A DNA stretch of 61,888 nucleotides from CAZVON01 sp964628435 (GTDB taxonomy: Bacteria > Patescibacteriota > Microgenomatia > Levybacterales > UBA12049), in NCBI GenBank assembly GCA_964628435.1, contig CAZVON010000005.1, positions 1-61,888 of the forward strand. Reading direction: 5' to 3'. Shown in pieces: positions 7,692 to 17,156 of the stretch. The translations under genes were made by a program, and so were the position numbers. The notes under the pieces were generated by a model. It did no database searches. It was not told where the DNA came from and worked only from the letters and a program-made list of their open reading frames with translations. Position 1 is the stretch's first letter; the number at the start of each line of letters is the position of its first letter.

Positions 7692-8174
7692 ATGCAGCCA
7701 CAAACAGACGGAGATTACAAAAAGTTATTAACAGACGTGATTAAGAAACAAATTATTGTCCTTGGACCAGATATTACCCTTGCCAAAGCCCGCAATGTGC
7801 CAGGGCTTTCGATCGCGGACGATGGCACTGTGCTTGAAATTACTGGAAATCCTCAAGAACTTACCCAAAAACTCATTGAAGAATTTATGGAGCTTTCTGG
7901 CCTTATTGTAAAAAAGACCATGGAACCATTGCTTGCCAGTTATCCAGGATTAGCAGCCTCATCAATACAACCAGAGATATCACATGCTACCCCGCAGGTT
8001 CAAGCTCCGATCAAATCGCAGCCAGCTCCAACACCACAACCTTTGCCATCAGTGCCACCAGTACAGGTATCAACACAACCTCCTTCTGTTGCTTCTCAAC
8101 CAACCCTCCAACAACCCATCTCCCAACCATCTATTGCGAAACCACCGCAAATCAGTAACAATAATAGTAGTTGA
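7692..8174 (+). CDS. Unknown protein with proline/glutamine-rich tail
   Basis: 160 residues. The N-terminal ~90 residues form a compact domain (KKLLTDVIKKQIIVLGPDITLAKARNVPGL is typical; also LTQKLIEEFMELSGLIVKKTMEPLL). The C-terminal ~65 residues are rich in Pro, Gln and Ser. It lies between a response regulator and a small membrane protein and precedes a histidine kinase, so a role in the same signalling system is plausible. Family not recognised. Confidence 0.75.
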   Translation: MQPQTDGDYKKLLTDVIKKQIIVLGPDITLAKARNVPGLSIADDGTVLEITGNPQELTQKLIEEFMELSGLIVKKTMEPLLASYPGLAASSIQPEISHATPQVQAPIKSQPAPTPQPLPSVPPVQVSTQPPSVASQPTLQQPISQPSIAKPPQISNNNSS

Positions 8175-8237
8175 TCTCTAAGTGGTTCTTACTAATTTAC
8201 TAACTAACCAACTAACTAATAACTAAGCGACTAACAT

Positions 8238-8576
8238 ATGGATATTGATACCGCAAAATTATTAACCATTATTGTCCAAGGAGGATCTTTTATCGCCGCG
8301 TTTGCCGCGATTACTGCTGGTGTTATTATGACTTCTGTAACCAAAAAATTCGGCAGTGGTATTATGGCAGTTGGATTTAAGGCAATCTCAATTGGCGTAT
8401 TTTTTATAGCCATCGGCATTATCATCGATGCCTTCAATACGTATCTTCAAGTCTCTAGCAATCTTATTCTCGCGCTTCTTTTGATTATTAAAGAACTGTT
8501 TTTTGTGGTTGGCACGTATATTATTGTTATCGGCAGCAAACGAACCGGCGATAAATTAGAAGCCCTGACAAAGTAG
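8238..8576 (+). CDS. Small multi-pass membrane protein in signalling operon
   Basis: 112 residues with four hydrophobic segments (about 8-30, 40-62, 66-82, 83-100), ending in GSKRTGDKLEALTK. No family recognised. It is placed directly before the histidine kinase, whose own membrane anchor is short, so it could be its sensory partner. This is inference from context only. Confidence 0.75.
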   Translation: MDIDTAKLLTIIVQGGSFIAAFAAITAGVIMTSVTKKFGSGIMAVGFKAISIGVFFIAIGIIIDAFNTYLQVSSNLILALLLIIKELFFVVGTYIIVIGSKRTGDKLEALTK

Positions 8577-8633
8577 GTTAGTTGGTTTTTTTCTAATAAC
8601 CATGAACTAACTAACGAACTAACTATTTTATGT

Positions 8634-10397
8634 ATGAATCTTCCGATTCTTTCTTCTTTTATCCCTGCCATTCTCTTTGGAGTAATCGCCATATATCTGT
8701 CTATTAAAGAAGAGAAAACCCGAAAGACTCTTTTAGAGCGCGAACAAAAGCAAAAACAGCGCCTCTATGAAATCGCGATTTTAAAAGAAATTCAAGAACG
8801 AATTGGCTATTCTTTGGATGTTGAACGAGTGGTGGATGTAATTACTGGCAGCCTTCGAAACTTGTTTGAATATTCAAGCGCGTCTTCCCTTCTTATTCGA
8901 GAGGACAAATTGGTATTTAAAGTTTATATCGAAGAAGCAGTCAACCATAGCTTTGTTGATACGGTCAGAAAAAGTATGATCGCCTCATTATCTGCTCTTA
9001 TCGACCAAGCACTTCCTTCTCAGACCGAGGAAAGTATTACGGGCGTTGTATTAAACGAGCAAAATACCGACCCTATGTCTTCGTTTTTCCATGTACCTCT
9101 TATTGTTAATGATGTCGTTGTTGGACTTATCAGCATCTCCTCTACCAAACCAAACTTGTATAAAGAAGACGAAATGACGATTGTGTATCAAATTACCAAT
9201 CAAGCTTCAAATGCACTTTCTAAACTCCAAAGTGTTTTAACCACTGAAAAAGGAAAACTTTTGTCCATGATTGGAGGATTAGCAGATGGTGTGTTTATGG
9301 TGGATACGAATGATCAAGTTCTGGTAATCAATGATTCTGCGAAACAATATCTTAAAATTACCCAAGACAATCCAACCATGATTGATATTACCCAAGCTTG
9401 CACCAATTGGTATGACATTCCAGGAAAGCTTCAAGAGGCGATTATCCAAGGTAAATCGATTCAGGAAGAAGAAGTAAAACTCGACGACAAAATCCTGGAG
9501 ATCTTTATTACTCCCGTGCTTGATACCCATACCAAGCATGTCATTGGCGCGTCGGTTTTGCTTCACGACATTACCCTAGAAAAGTCATTGGAGCAAATGA
9601 AAGATGATTTTACCAATATGGTTGTCCATGAGCTAAGAGCTCCCTTAACTGCCATGAAAGGCGCTGCTTCTTTAATGAGTAAAGACGATACACCTATAGA
9701 AAAAGAAGATCAAAAGAAACTGCTTAAAATTATTAACGAACAATCAAACCGCCTGCTAGATGAGGTTTCATCCATCCTTGTCGCCGCAAAATTAGAATCA
9801 GGACGGTTTACCATTATGCCTTCTCCTGGTAACTTAGAACAAACCATACGAGAAAGAGTTGACTTTTTCCTTCCGCAAGCTTTAGCAAAGCGAATCAAGT
9901 TAGAATTACATTTTGAAAACAACCTCCCACAACTTCAGTTTGACGCGCTTAGAGTCAGTCAAGTAATTAACAACCTTGTTTCAAACAGCCTCAAATTCAC
10001 GCCACCCGATGGTTCCATTACGATCAACGCCAAAAGCGATAGCCAGCACGTCACTATTTCTGTCTCAGATACAGGGCCAGGCATTCCAAAAGACAAGCAA
10101 TCCTTACTTTTTTCTAAATTTTACCAAGCTTCAAACTCCTCTGGCGCAAAAGGAACTGGAATTGGACTCTTTATTGCCAAAGGCATTGTGGAAGCACATG
10201 GCGGCAGCATCCATGTTGAATCGCAAGAAGGAAAAGGCACTACCTTTTTATTTACCTTGCCAATCACCCACGTCACTCAACAAAGCCCTATACCGTCTGA
10301 TACAGGGAAAAGCCAAGTATCAGAGAACAAACCGCAGACCGTGTCTTTTAAACCACCACTTCCTCGGCCAATTCTTTCCCAACCCTTACAAGCTTGA
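8634..10397 (+). CDS. Sensor histidine kinase (TM-GAF-PAS-HisKA-HATPase)
   Basis: 587 residues. One N-terminal membrane segment (ILSSFIPAILFGVIAIYLS), a coiled linker, a GAF-type domain (~55-195), a PAS-type domain (~205-320), HisKA with H-box MVVHELRAPLTAMKG (phospho-accepting His near residue 330) and a complete HATPase domain: N box VINNLVSNSLKF, G1 VSDTGPGIP, F box, G2 GTGIGLFIAKGI. The last ~40 residues are Pro/Ser-rich. Expected to autophosphorylate and pass phosphate to the response regulator at 7233. The ligand of the GAF/PAS modules is unknown. Confidence 0.93.
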   Translation: MNLPILSSFIPAILFGVIAIYLSIKEEKTRKTLLEREQKQKQRLYEIAILKEIQERIGYSLDVERVVDVITGSLRNLFEYSSASSLLIREDKLVFKVYIEEAVNHSFVDTVRKSMIASLSALIDQALPSQTEESITGVVLNEQNTDPMSSFFHVPLIVNDVVVGLISISSTKPNLYKEDEMTIVYQITNQASNALSKLQSVLTTEKGKLLSMIGGLADGVFMVDTNDQVLVINDSAKQYLKITQDNPTMIDITQACTNWYDIPGKLQEAIIQGKSIQEEEVKLDDKILEIFITPVLDTHTKHVIGASVLLHDITLEKSLEQMKDDFTNMVVHELRAPLTAMKGAASLMSKDDTPIEKEDQKKLLKIINEQSNRLLDEVSSILVAAKLESGRFTIMPSPGNLEQTIRERVDFFLPQALAKRIKLELHFENNLPQLQFDALRVSQVINNLVSNSLKFTPPDGSITINAKSDSQHVTISVSDTGPGIPKDKQSLLFSKFYQASNSSGAKGTGIGLFIAKGIVEAHGGSIHVESQEGKGTTFLFTLPITHVTQQSPIPSDTGKSQVSENKPQTVSFKPPLPRPILSQPLQA

Positions 10398-10523
10398 GAA
10401 GCATAGAATCAACCATAGGTACAAAAGATTGCTTCTCCTCCATTGGACCGAATCGCAATAGGGAGATACGCCTTAAAATATTGTAAATATTTTTGTAAAC
10501 ATCACTCCTTTCTCCATTTATCC

Positions 10524-10552
10524 TGCTTCGAAAGGCGAGGCCTTTCAAAGCA
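10524..10552. other. Near-perfect 13-bp hairpin between convergent genes
   Basis: TGCTTCGAAAGGC (10524-10536) pairs with GCCTTTCAAAGCA (10540-10552) with one mismatch and a 3-nt loop. No adjoining T-run, so a Rho-independent terminator is uncertain. It lies between the histidine kinase (+) and the MBL gene (-). Confidence 0.5.
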
Positions 10553-10575
10553 GGGCAGGTTCACGCCTCGGAACC

Positions 10576-11478
10576 TCAGTTAGCCACCCACCACTTTTCC
10601 CCATCTGACACAATTTCTATTTCCCCATCTATGTCTGTTCGTAGCGTCTTAATATTTTTTTCTTGTAGTATCGCAAGCGTTTCTTTATGGGGATGACCAT
10701 ACCGATTTTTTTTACCCGCAGAAATCACTGCTAAATTCGGATTAACAGATTCAAGAAGCGAAGTGGTTAATCCATTTTTTGACCCATGGTGAGGTATTTT
10801 TAAAACCTCTACCCTATCAAAAGATAACTTATCAATATTTTCTGTAGCAGTAGGAGTGATATCGCCAGTTAACAATACATCAAATGACTTATAGGTTAAT
10901 TGCTGGACAACCGAAAATTGGTTAACCGAACCACTAGTCGTAAACGCGCCTAGTATTTTCTCTTTGTTATCTGCGTTGTCTTGAGAAACCTTACTCGCGA
11001 ATAGATACTCGTCTTCTGGCCAAAGAGTATGCAAGGCTATTTCTCCTATTTTTAGACTGTCTCCTTTGGTAAGGGTTACAACAGGAATTTTTTGTCTTGT
11101 TACTTCTTGTTCAAGAGATTCAAAGCTCACATCACTTTTCCCAAGCTTTGAAACCGCTATTTTTTTTACCTTAAATCGCTGAATAACTTCCAAAAGCCCC
11201 ATGTAGTGATCTGTGTCGGCATTGGAAAGCACCATCAGCTCAATATCACGGTCCCATAATGGCATATGATTATGAAGACAGGAAAGAATGCTTTCGTCTG
11301 GACCACCATCAACAATAATATCTGCGCCTTTGGGTGTTTTGATATAGATTCCATCACCTTGACCTACATTACAAAACACCACATGCAAGTTGCTGTCCTC
11401 AAGATTAAAAATTTGATAAAAACCAACCCCAAGCAGCGCAAAAAACGAAAGCAAGGTTAAAAAGAAATACCTTTTCAT
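10576..11478 (-). CDS. ComEC-type metallo-beta-lactamase-fold protein, separate from ComEC
   Basis: 300 residues from MKRYFFLTLLSFFALLGVG, which gives an N-terminal signal or anchor segment; upstream in-frame codons lead into the comEC gene. The domain matches the C-terminal hydrolase of ComEC/Rec2: VVFCNVGQGDGIYI, DIIVDGGPD, LSNADTDHYMGL, LTGDITPTA, VLKIPHHGSKNGLT and NRYGHPH. The usual first metal-binding His of the THxDxDH motif is Asn here (SNADTDH), so activity may be altered. It follows comEC by 23 bp and probably acts on incoming DNA at the outer membrane face. A stand-alone version of a domain normally fused to ComEC. Confidence 0.87.
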   Translation of the reverse strand: MKRYFFLTLLSFFALLGVGFYQIFNLEDSNLHVVFCNVGQGDGIYIKTPKGADIIVDGGPDESILSCLHNHMPLWDRDIELMVLSNADTDHYMGLLEVIQRFKVKKIAVSKLGKSDVSFESLEQEVTRQKIPVVTLTKGDSLKIGEIALHTLWPEDEYLFASKVSQDNADNKEKILGAFTTSGSVNQFSVVQQLTYKSFDVLLTGDITPTATENIDKLSFDRVEVLKIPHHGSKNGLTTSLLESVNPNLAVISAGKKNRYGHPHKETLAILQEKNIKTLRTDIDGEIEIVSDGEKWWVAN

Positions 11479-11501
11479 ATTAAAAATTCGGTCACTGGTA
11501 C

Positions 11502-12806
11502 TTATTTGGAATTTGTATTTTTGAGTTTGGAATTTCTTCTTATAATTATTGCTCCTAGTATTAGGTAATACCCTACTAACATACTCAGTGGTATCGTTCC
11601 AATTTCTATAACTCCTCCAAACCTCCCAAACAGTTCTACAATGCCCTGAAAGTACAGTAAAAACGGCAAACAAAGAAAAATGACCAACTGACCAAGTGTT
11701 TCAACCACGAGTCCTAAAAACGCTCCGAAACCTCCCAAAACCATAAGTAAGGGCACTGTCCACAAAACTAAAAGATTCACCAGAATCGACCACGCAGAAA
11801 CACTGCCAAAATGCAAAAGTAAAATGGGAAGGGTTGCTATTTGCGCTGCTAATGTTGTAAAAAAATCTTCGCGAAAAAACTCTACTATCCCAGAAATAAT
11901 ACTTTGGTGACTCGATGAATACGCACTCTGTTGCGTAGTAAACAAAGGCACAATGGTAATAAGTCCTAGGGTTGCGGCAAAAGAAAGCTGAAAACCCACA
12001 TCGTAGAGCATGGAGGGAGAAATCAAAAGCATGCCATACCCTGCCAATACTAAGCTGTAATAGGCAAGGTATTGCCTTCCAAGAATCGCAGCGCTAAATG
12101 CAATGATTCCCATAATCCCTGCTCGTACAATTGAGGCTTCAAAACCAGCAAGAGCAACATAAAATATAATCGCCAAAATAGTTATTGTCAACGCAACTTG
12201 CCGCCGGAACAGTTTTTGAAAACCCAACATGAGCACTCCACCCAATAGACTGACATTCATTCCAGAAGCAGCTATCACATGCAATACTCCGGTTGTTCGC
12301 AGGTCGTCTAAAAAATCATTCGGTATGGAAGACTTGATGCCAAAGACAATTCCCAATAACAACCGTGCAGGGATTGGCGGCAATGTTTTTTCAAAAATAG
12401 CGATCATATTTTGGCGAATAGTCGATATGAATGCTAATATATCTTGGGGTAATAAAACTAAATTATTTTTTTGATTTTTTACAGGCGTAATGTTGGGATA
12501 ATAGACTGTATTTACAATCCTTTTATTACTTGTCACTCTTTTGCTTAAAGTGCCAGAAACCTCGATTGACTGTCCGTATGAAAAACCTGGAAACCGAGTA
12601 GTTATTATCGAAACACGTACACTTCCAGGCAGATTAGCAGCTATCACCTGTCTATTGCTAAAAACTCGTGGCTCCGAAAGGACAGTTGTTGTAAATTGAA
12701 TCTTCTGTCTATCGTAATAAGTAGGAGACGACGCGTGATGGACGTAGAAACGTACAGTTAAAGAAACAACAAGTATTATAGCAATAAGGAAATATGCTGT
12801 ATTCAT
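11502..12806 (-). CDS. comEC: ComEC/Rec2 DNA-uptake channel, membrane part
   Basis: About 434 residues from ATG at 12806; a TTG at 12845 would add repeat-derived residues. N-terminal OB-like region (residues 25-110) then the competence core: RLLLGIVFGIKSSIPNDFLDDL, TGVLHVIAASGMNVSLLGG (the family hallmark), followed by about eight membrane helices. It carries single-stranded DNA across the cytoplasmic membrane during natural transformation. The C-terminal hydrolase domain is missing because it is encoded by the next gene. comEA lies upstream on the same strand. Confidence 0.9.
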   Translation of the reverse strand: MNTAYFLIAIILVVSLTVRFYVHHASSPTYYDRQKIQFTTTVLSEPRVFSNRQVIAANLPGSVRVSIITTRFPGFSYGQSIEVSGTLSKRVTSNKRIVNTVYYPNITPVKNQKNNLVLLPQDILAFISTIRQNMIAIFEKTLPPIPARLLLGIVFGIKSSIPNDFLDDLRTTGVLHVIAASGMNVSLLGGVLMLGFQKLFRRQVALTITILAIIFYVALAGFEASIVRAGIMGIIAFSAAILGRQYLAYYSLVLAGYGMLLISPSMLYDVGFQLSFAATLGLITIVPLFTTQQSAYSSSHQSIISGIVEFFREDFFTTLAAQIATLPILLLHFGSVSAWSILVNLLVLWTVPLLMVLGGFGAFLGLVVETLGQLVIFLCLPFLLYFQGIVELFGRFGGVIEIGTIPLSMLVGYYLILGAIIIRRNSKLKNTNSK

Positions 12807-12930
12807 TATGAATCTCAAAAACAACCTACAAATTCTAAGTCTCAACTATCAAGTTGAATAATATTTTAAATTTTAATCTTGGAGCTTAGAATTTAATTGT
12901 GATTTGGAATTTGATTATTGGAATTTCTTT

Positions 12931-13566
12931 TCAGAGTGTTATTTTCTCTTTTATTTTCTCAAAAACAGCCTTCCCTACCACTTTATTGTTTAACAAGTCT
13001 TCTAGAGCATTGTAGGGCCGCGCGTCAATAATTTTTTGGGCGGTTACCTTCCCAACCCCTGGCAATGATTCTAACTGCTGCGAAGTCGCTGTGTTGATAT
13101 TGATTAAGCCACTTGTATCTACACTCCCACTACCAACAGTGAAACCTGCTTGTCCTACTGCATGAACATTTTTTAAATCCGTTGTCTCTCCAGCTTTAGG
13201 CACATATACCTTTACCCCGTCTGGAACTTTGGCAGCAAGATTCAGATGTTTTGATACCCATTCTCTATCCGCATCTTCAGACAACCCGCCTGCTTTGATT
13301 AAAGCATCATGAATTCGAGAGTCAGACTCCAATTGATAGACTCCTGGATTTACAACAGCTCCTTGCACGTCTACAACCAGTTTTTTCACAACTGGTTTTT
13401 CACTAGGAATTTGTGAAAATTCTACTTCCTCTTCTGCCGCAGATGAGCTTAAAAAAGAGATCAAACCATAACTAAAGAATATCAAGCCGAGGACAAGAAG
13501 AATCATGGAGATCTTGTTTTTAAAAACAAGAGGGGAATACTTCGCGAAGAACGTTTGAAGGTCCAT
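12931..13566 (-). CDS. comEA: ComEA-like DNA-binding competence protein
   Basis: About 211 residues from MDLQTFFAKYSPLV. One N-terminal membrane anchor (residues ~20-40), an SLBB domain (VVDVQGAVVNPGVYQLES...DALIKAGGL) and a C-terminal double helix-hairpin-helix (ININTATSQQLESLPGVGKVTAQKIIDARP). This is the ComEA architecture: membrane-anchored double-stranded DNA receptor on the outside of the cell. The start at 13566 avoids the overlap into leuS that the alternative at 13599 would create. Same strand and order as comEC and the MBL gene, so probably one competence operon. Confidence 0.9.
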   Translation of the reverse strand: MDLQTFFAKYSPLVFKNKISMILLVLGLIFFSYGLISFLSSSAAEEEVEFSQIPSEKPVVKKLVVDVQGAVVNPGVYQLESDSRIHDALIKAGGLSEDADREWVSKHLNLAAKVPDGVKVYVPKAGETTDLKNVHAVGQAGFTVGSGSVDTSGLININTATSQQLESLPGVGKVTAQKIIDARPYNALEDLLNNKVVGKAVFEKIKEKITL

Positions 13567-13585
13567 ACAGTAAATATCTAATATC

Positions 13586-16357
13586 TTACGAAGTAACAAA
13601 ATTAATGATCTTGCCTTCTATATATATGACTTTTCGTATATTTTTTCCTGCTAAATGCCGTTTCACACGTTCGGTTTGCTTTGCTAATTCCTCCATCTGT
13701 TTTTGACTTTTCATTTTTGACTTTTGACTTAGGAGTGTATTTCGTACTTTCCCGTCCACCTGCACTACGATGGTTACTGTTTCGTCTTGAATCATGGAAG
13801 GATCGTACTGCGGCCACGCTTGTAGATGAATTGACTGACGAGTATTGAATCTGTGAATGCCCGCTGCTTGATCCGCGTGAATCTCAGAGTCACGAAGTGA
13901 CTGCCATAGTTCTTCGGCCATGTGGGGCGCGAACGGTGCTAGGAGCAAAACTAGTGTTTTATAGTATTTTGTATCTAGTATTTGGTATTTTGTACAGAAA
14001 TTGTGAAGCGCATTATAGTACTCCATGATTTTAGCGATAGCAGTGTTGTATTTGATATCTTGTATGTCTTTTGTTACTTCCTGAATGGTTCTATGCATAA
14101 CTCTGTCAAGTATTGACTCATGTTGATTTGATCTGCGGGTATCGGCTTCTCTATCTGTGTTGATCTGAGTTTCAGAAACGAGTCGCCAGACTCGGTTGAG
14201 GAAACGGTGCATGCCTTCAATTCCAGTATCATAAAAATCTCCGCCTTGATGAAATGGTCCTAAAAACATCAAATAGGTTCTTACTGTGTCAGCACCGAAT
14301 TTTTTGATGTATTCATCTGGTATAATCACGTTCCCTTTGCTTTTGCTCATTTTTGTTCCTTCTTTGATCAGTAATCCATGAGCATAAAAGGTGGTAAATG
14401 GCTCTTCAAAGTCAATCAATCCTAAATCGTGAAAAACCATGGTGATAAATCGTGCGTAAAGCAGGTGCAATACTGAGTGCTCTGCCCCGCCAATGTACAT
14501 ATCAACCGGCAACCACTCCTTGGTGATCTGCGGATCCCAAGGAAGCTCGAAATTCGAATATAGAAATTCGAAATTGTTTTGAAATTTTGTTTTTTGAATT
14601 TGTTTCGAGTTTCGAGTTTCGTGCTTCGAATTTTTATTAGCAATGCTTGGATATCTAAAAAAATACCAAGCTGAGTCCAGAAAGGTATCCGACACATCGG
14701 TCTCTCTTCGCGCTTCTGACCCACACGATGGACAGGTAGTTGTATAAAACTCAGGATGATTAGCAAGTGGAGACGTACCGCTTCCTTGCGGCCGCCAATC
14801 CTCAACATCAGGCAATCTAACAGGTAAATCAGCCTCCTTCACAGGAAACCATCCTTTCATTTGATCTTGAAGTGTTTGAGGTTGCGTCGTAAACCATGAC
14901 TTTCCTTCAGAAGCACACTTTCCACAGTAAATCATGGGTATTGGCGGTCCCCAATACCTTTGGCGAGATATAAGCCAATCACGAAGATGATAAGAAGTAA
15001 CCCGCTGGCCCCATCCTTTTTTGACTAGATAGTCCATTATTCTTTCTTTTGCTGCCATAATATCCATTCCATTGAGGAAGTCTGAGTTAATCATCGTACC
15101 TGATTCTTCTTGGACCTGTTCTTTTTTTGTTATCGTAGATGTATCGCCATCTGGCCCCACCACAACACGGACAATTGGCAAACCCATTGCTTGCGCAAAT
15201 TCGAAATCACGCAGGTCATGCCCAGGCACACCAACAACAGCCCCTGTTCCCACATTACCAATCACAAAATCACTTATCCAAATTGGCATTTTGTTACCAG
15301 TTAAATGATTAATCGCATAGCTGCCGGTGAATACCCCTGTTTTTTTACGGCCTTGAGCGATTCTGTCAACTTCTGATATTTTCTTTGTTTTCTCAACATA
15401 TTTTTTAACCGCATCAGAATAGTCATTTTTAACTATTTTCTGTATCAAGTTATGCTCAGGACCAATTACAATAAAGGTTGCGCCAAAATTTGTGTCAGGC
15501 CTGGTCGTAAAACACGTTACTTTTTCTGAAATACCTTCAATCTGATAGGTAATATTGATTCCTAATTTTTTTCCTATCCAGGCTTTTTGTGCGATTTTGA
15601 CTTTCTCGCTCCAATCAAGTTTGTCAAGATTGGCAAGCAATCTATCCGCATAGTGTGTGATCCTAAAAAACCACTGCTCTAAATTTTTAATCTCAATTTC
15701 TGTTTGGCATCTTTCACACACTTTAACTTCTCTTTCTTTTCTCTGCTCTTTTGCGGATACACGCTGATTCAAACCCTGATCTGCGCTGATATTTGAGCTT
15801 TTGTTTTTACTCTTTAATTTTGTTACAACTTGTTCATCTGCCAACACTGTTTTGCACGAAGGACAATAGTTAACTGGTGCTTTCGCTCTGTACGCAAGAC
15901 CTGCTTTAAATAATTGCACAAAGATCCACTGTGTCCATCTATAATAATCTGGATCATACGTCTCCACTGTTCGCTTCCAGTCAAACCCATTTCCAGTCGC
16001 GTGAAGCTGGCGGTAAAAATTCTCCTGGCTTATTTTTGCCTGCTCTTTCGGATGCCTACCCACCTTTATTGCGTAATTTTCCGAGTGGATACCAAATCCA
16101 TCTAACCCAATTGGTTCAAGCACATCGTATCCTTTCATGCGCATATACCTGCCATACACATCAGCGCCAGTAAACGCGTACATATTACCCACATGCATGC
16201 CCTCTGCAGATGGATAAGGAAACATCATCAGGTTGTAGTAGGGTTTTTTTGCTTTATCTATATCGGGGCTATAGAGAGTATGCTCCTCCCAAACTTTCTG
16301 CCATTTGGCTTCAATTTCTGAAGGCTTGTATTTTTCTTTTTCTTTGTTAGGTTTCAT
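13586..16357 (-). CDS. leuS: Leucyl-tRNA synthetase with several repeat-derived insertions
   Basis: 923 residues. Class I synthetase: HIGH-equivalent in FPYPSAEGMHVGNMYAFTG, CP1 editing domain (TTRPDTNFGATF, VPGHDLRDFEFA), KMSKS in GTKMSKSKGNVIIP, C-terminal anticodon domain. Several stretches look foreign to the fold and are encoded by dispersed repeats: KSSNISADQGLNQRVSAKEQ in the zinc-ribbon region, KHETRNSKQIQKTKFQ (about 14543-14642), NTDREADTRRSNQHES and HADQAAGIHRFNTRQS. All keep the frame open. Promoter: TATACT (16364-16369) with extended TGC, 6 nt from ATG, so leaderless. Confidence 0.96.
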   Translation of the reverse strand: MKPNKEKEKYKPSEIEAKWQKVWEEHTLYSPDIDKAKKPYYNLMMFPYPSAEGMHVGNMYAFTGADVYGRYMRMKGYDVLEPIGLDGFGIHSENYAIKVGRHPKEQAKISQENFYRQLHATGNGFDWKRTVETYDPDYYRWTQWIFVQLFKAGLAYRAKAPVNYCPSCKTVLADEQVVTKLKSKNKSSNISADQGLNQRVSAKEQRKEREVKVCERCQTEIEIKNLEQWFFRITHYADRLLANLDKLDWSEKVKIAQKAWIGKKLGINITYQIEGISEKVTCFTTRPDTNFGATFIVIGPEHNLIQKIVKNDYSDAVKKYVEKTKKISEVDRIAQGRKKTGVFTGSYAINHLTGNKMPIWISDFVIGNVGTGAVVGVPGHDLRDFEFAQAMGLPIVRVVVGPDGDTSTITKKEQVQEESGTMINSDFLNGMDIMAAKERIMDYLVKKGWGQRVTSYHLRDWLISRQRYWGPPIPMIYCGKCASEGKSWFTTQPQTLQDQMKGWFPVKEADLPVRLPDVEDWRPQGSGTSPLANHPEFYTTTCPSCGSEARRETDVSDTFLDSAWYFFRYPSIANKNSKHETRNSKQIQKTKFQNNFEFLYSNFELPWDPQITKEWLPVDMYIGGAEHSVLHLLYARFITMVFHDLGLIDFEEPFTTFYAHGLLIKEGTKMSKSKGNVIIPDEYIKKFGADTVRTYLMFLGPFHQGGDFYDTGIEGMHRFLNRVWRLVSETQINTDREADTRRSNQHESILDRVMHRTIQEVTKDIQDIKYNTAIAKIMEYYNALHNFCTKYQILDTKYYKTLVLLLAPFAPHMAEELWQSLRDSEIHADQAAGIHRFNTRQSIHLQAWPQYDPSMIQDETVTIVVQVDGKVRNTLLSQKSKMKSQKQMEELAKQTERVKRHLAGKNIRKVIYIEGKIINFVTS

Positions 16358-16363
16358 ATCTGT

Positions 16364-16369
16364 AGTATA
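16364..16369 (-). promoter_or_regulatory. leuS -10 box, leaderless configuration
   Basis: TATACT with a preceding TGC, then ACAGAT and ATG: exactly 6 nt between -10 and start, as for argS and radA. Confidence 0.55.
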
Positions 16370-16396
16370 GCATAAACTTTAAGTATCAAAATAAAA

Positions 16397-16435
16397 GAGG
16401 CGGTTTGGGAAGCTTGAGCTTCCTTCCACCGTCTC
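16397..16435. other. Hairpin between divergent leuS and membrane-protein genes
   Basis: GAGGCGGT...GGGAAGC pairs with GCTTCC...ACCGTCTC around a TTGA loop. It lies upstream of the leuS promoter. May be a terminator remnant or regulatory palindrome; no T-run. Confidence 0.45.
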
Positions 16436-16494
16436 AGAAGCAAATGAATCTTGCCTTTTTCGCGTGAATTCCTTACTATGTAATTATTGTCACT

Positions 16495-17154
16495 ATGCGA
16501 TTTTTACAGCATTCGCTTCTGCTTGCTATTTCGTTTGGGGCTGTGTTTATTTGGCAACAGACCCTTTTGTCTGAATTTACGATCCAAAGTCTTGCGCTTT
16601 TGGTAATTGTGTACCTTGTAGGATCGTGGATCAAAAAAAAGAAACAAGCACATCAACCGATTTCTGATGATTCTCCTCCTGCCAGCGCATTTGGTGGATC
16701 GTTTGAGATCGTTGTTTTAAATACAGCAATTCTTTTATTAGTGTTTTCCACCGGCAACTTCTCTTCTGGATTATTCTTTTTATTATACTTTTTGGCATTC
16801 GGTGTAGCCTTTGTGTTTGAACCAGCAACCGTATTCGTTTTTGTAGCTGCGACATTTCTGGTATTTCTTCCGTATGCTTTGCAAGACGATGTTACTGGTA
16901 ACTTTTTGCGACTCGGATCGCTTGTTCTTATTTCTCCCTTAGCGTTTTTCTTTGGACGAGAATACCAAAAAACCGTTGAGCAAGAAGAAAAAATAGAAGA
17001 ATTAAAAGAAAAAGCAGAAGAAGCTGCCGAGACTATTAGCACAGATGTTGAACAAGTGATAGACAGTGAAAAAGAGGTTGCAAAATCAAGCGATTTGGAC
17101 AAATTAACCGAAGTTCTCCAAGAAACCGAAAAACTCAAAGAAGAAAGCAAATAG
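16495..17154 (+). CDS. Membrane protein with C-terminal coiled coil, unknown function
   Basis: 219 residues. Hydrophobic segments at about 5-25, 28-42, 70-88, 90-110, 112-125 and 140-155, followed by a charged helical tail (QEEKIEELKEKAEEAAETIS...) of ~60 residues that should form a coiled coil in the cytoplasm. It lies 2 bp before the next gene and so probably opens the surface-protein operon. No family recognised. Confidence 0.75.
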   Translation: MRFLQHSLLLAISFGAVFIWQQTLLSEFTIQSLALLVIVYLVGSWIKKKKQAHQPISDDSPPASAFGGSFEIVVLNTAILLLVFSTGNFSSGLFFLLYFLAFGVAFVFEPATVFVFVAATFLVFLPYALQDDVTGNFLRLGSLVLISPLAFFFGREYQKTVEQEEKIEELKEKAEEAAETISTDVEQVIDSEKEVAKSSDLDKLTEVLQETEKLKEESK

Positions 17155-17156
17155 AG

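Noticed and set aside
10348..10548. 66-codon minus-strand frame overlapping the histidine kinase end
   Set aside because: Overlaps the kinase and the 10524 hairpin; no ribosome-binding site or plausible protein features.
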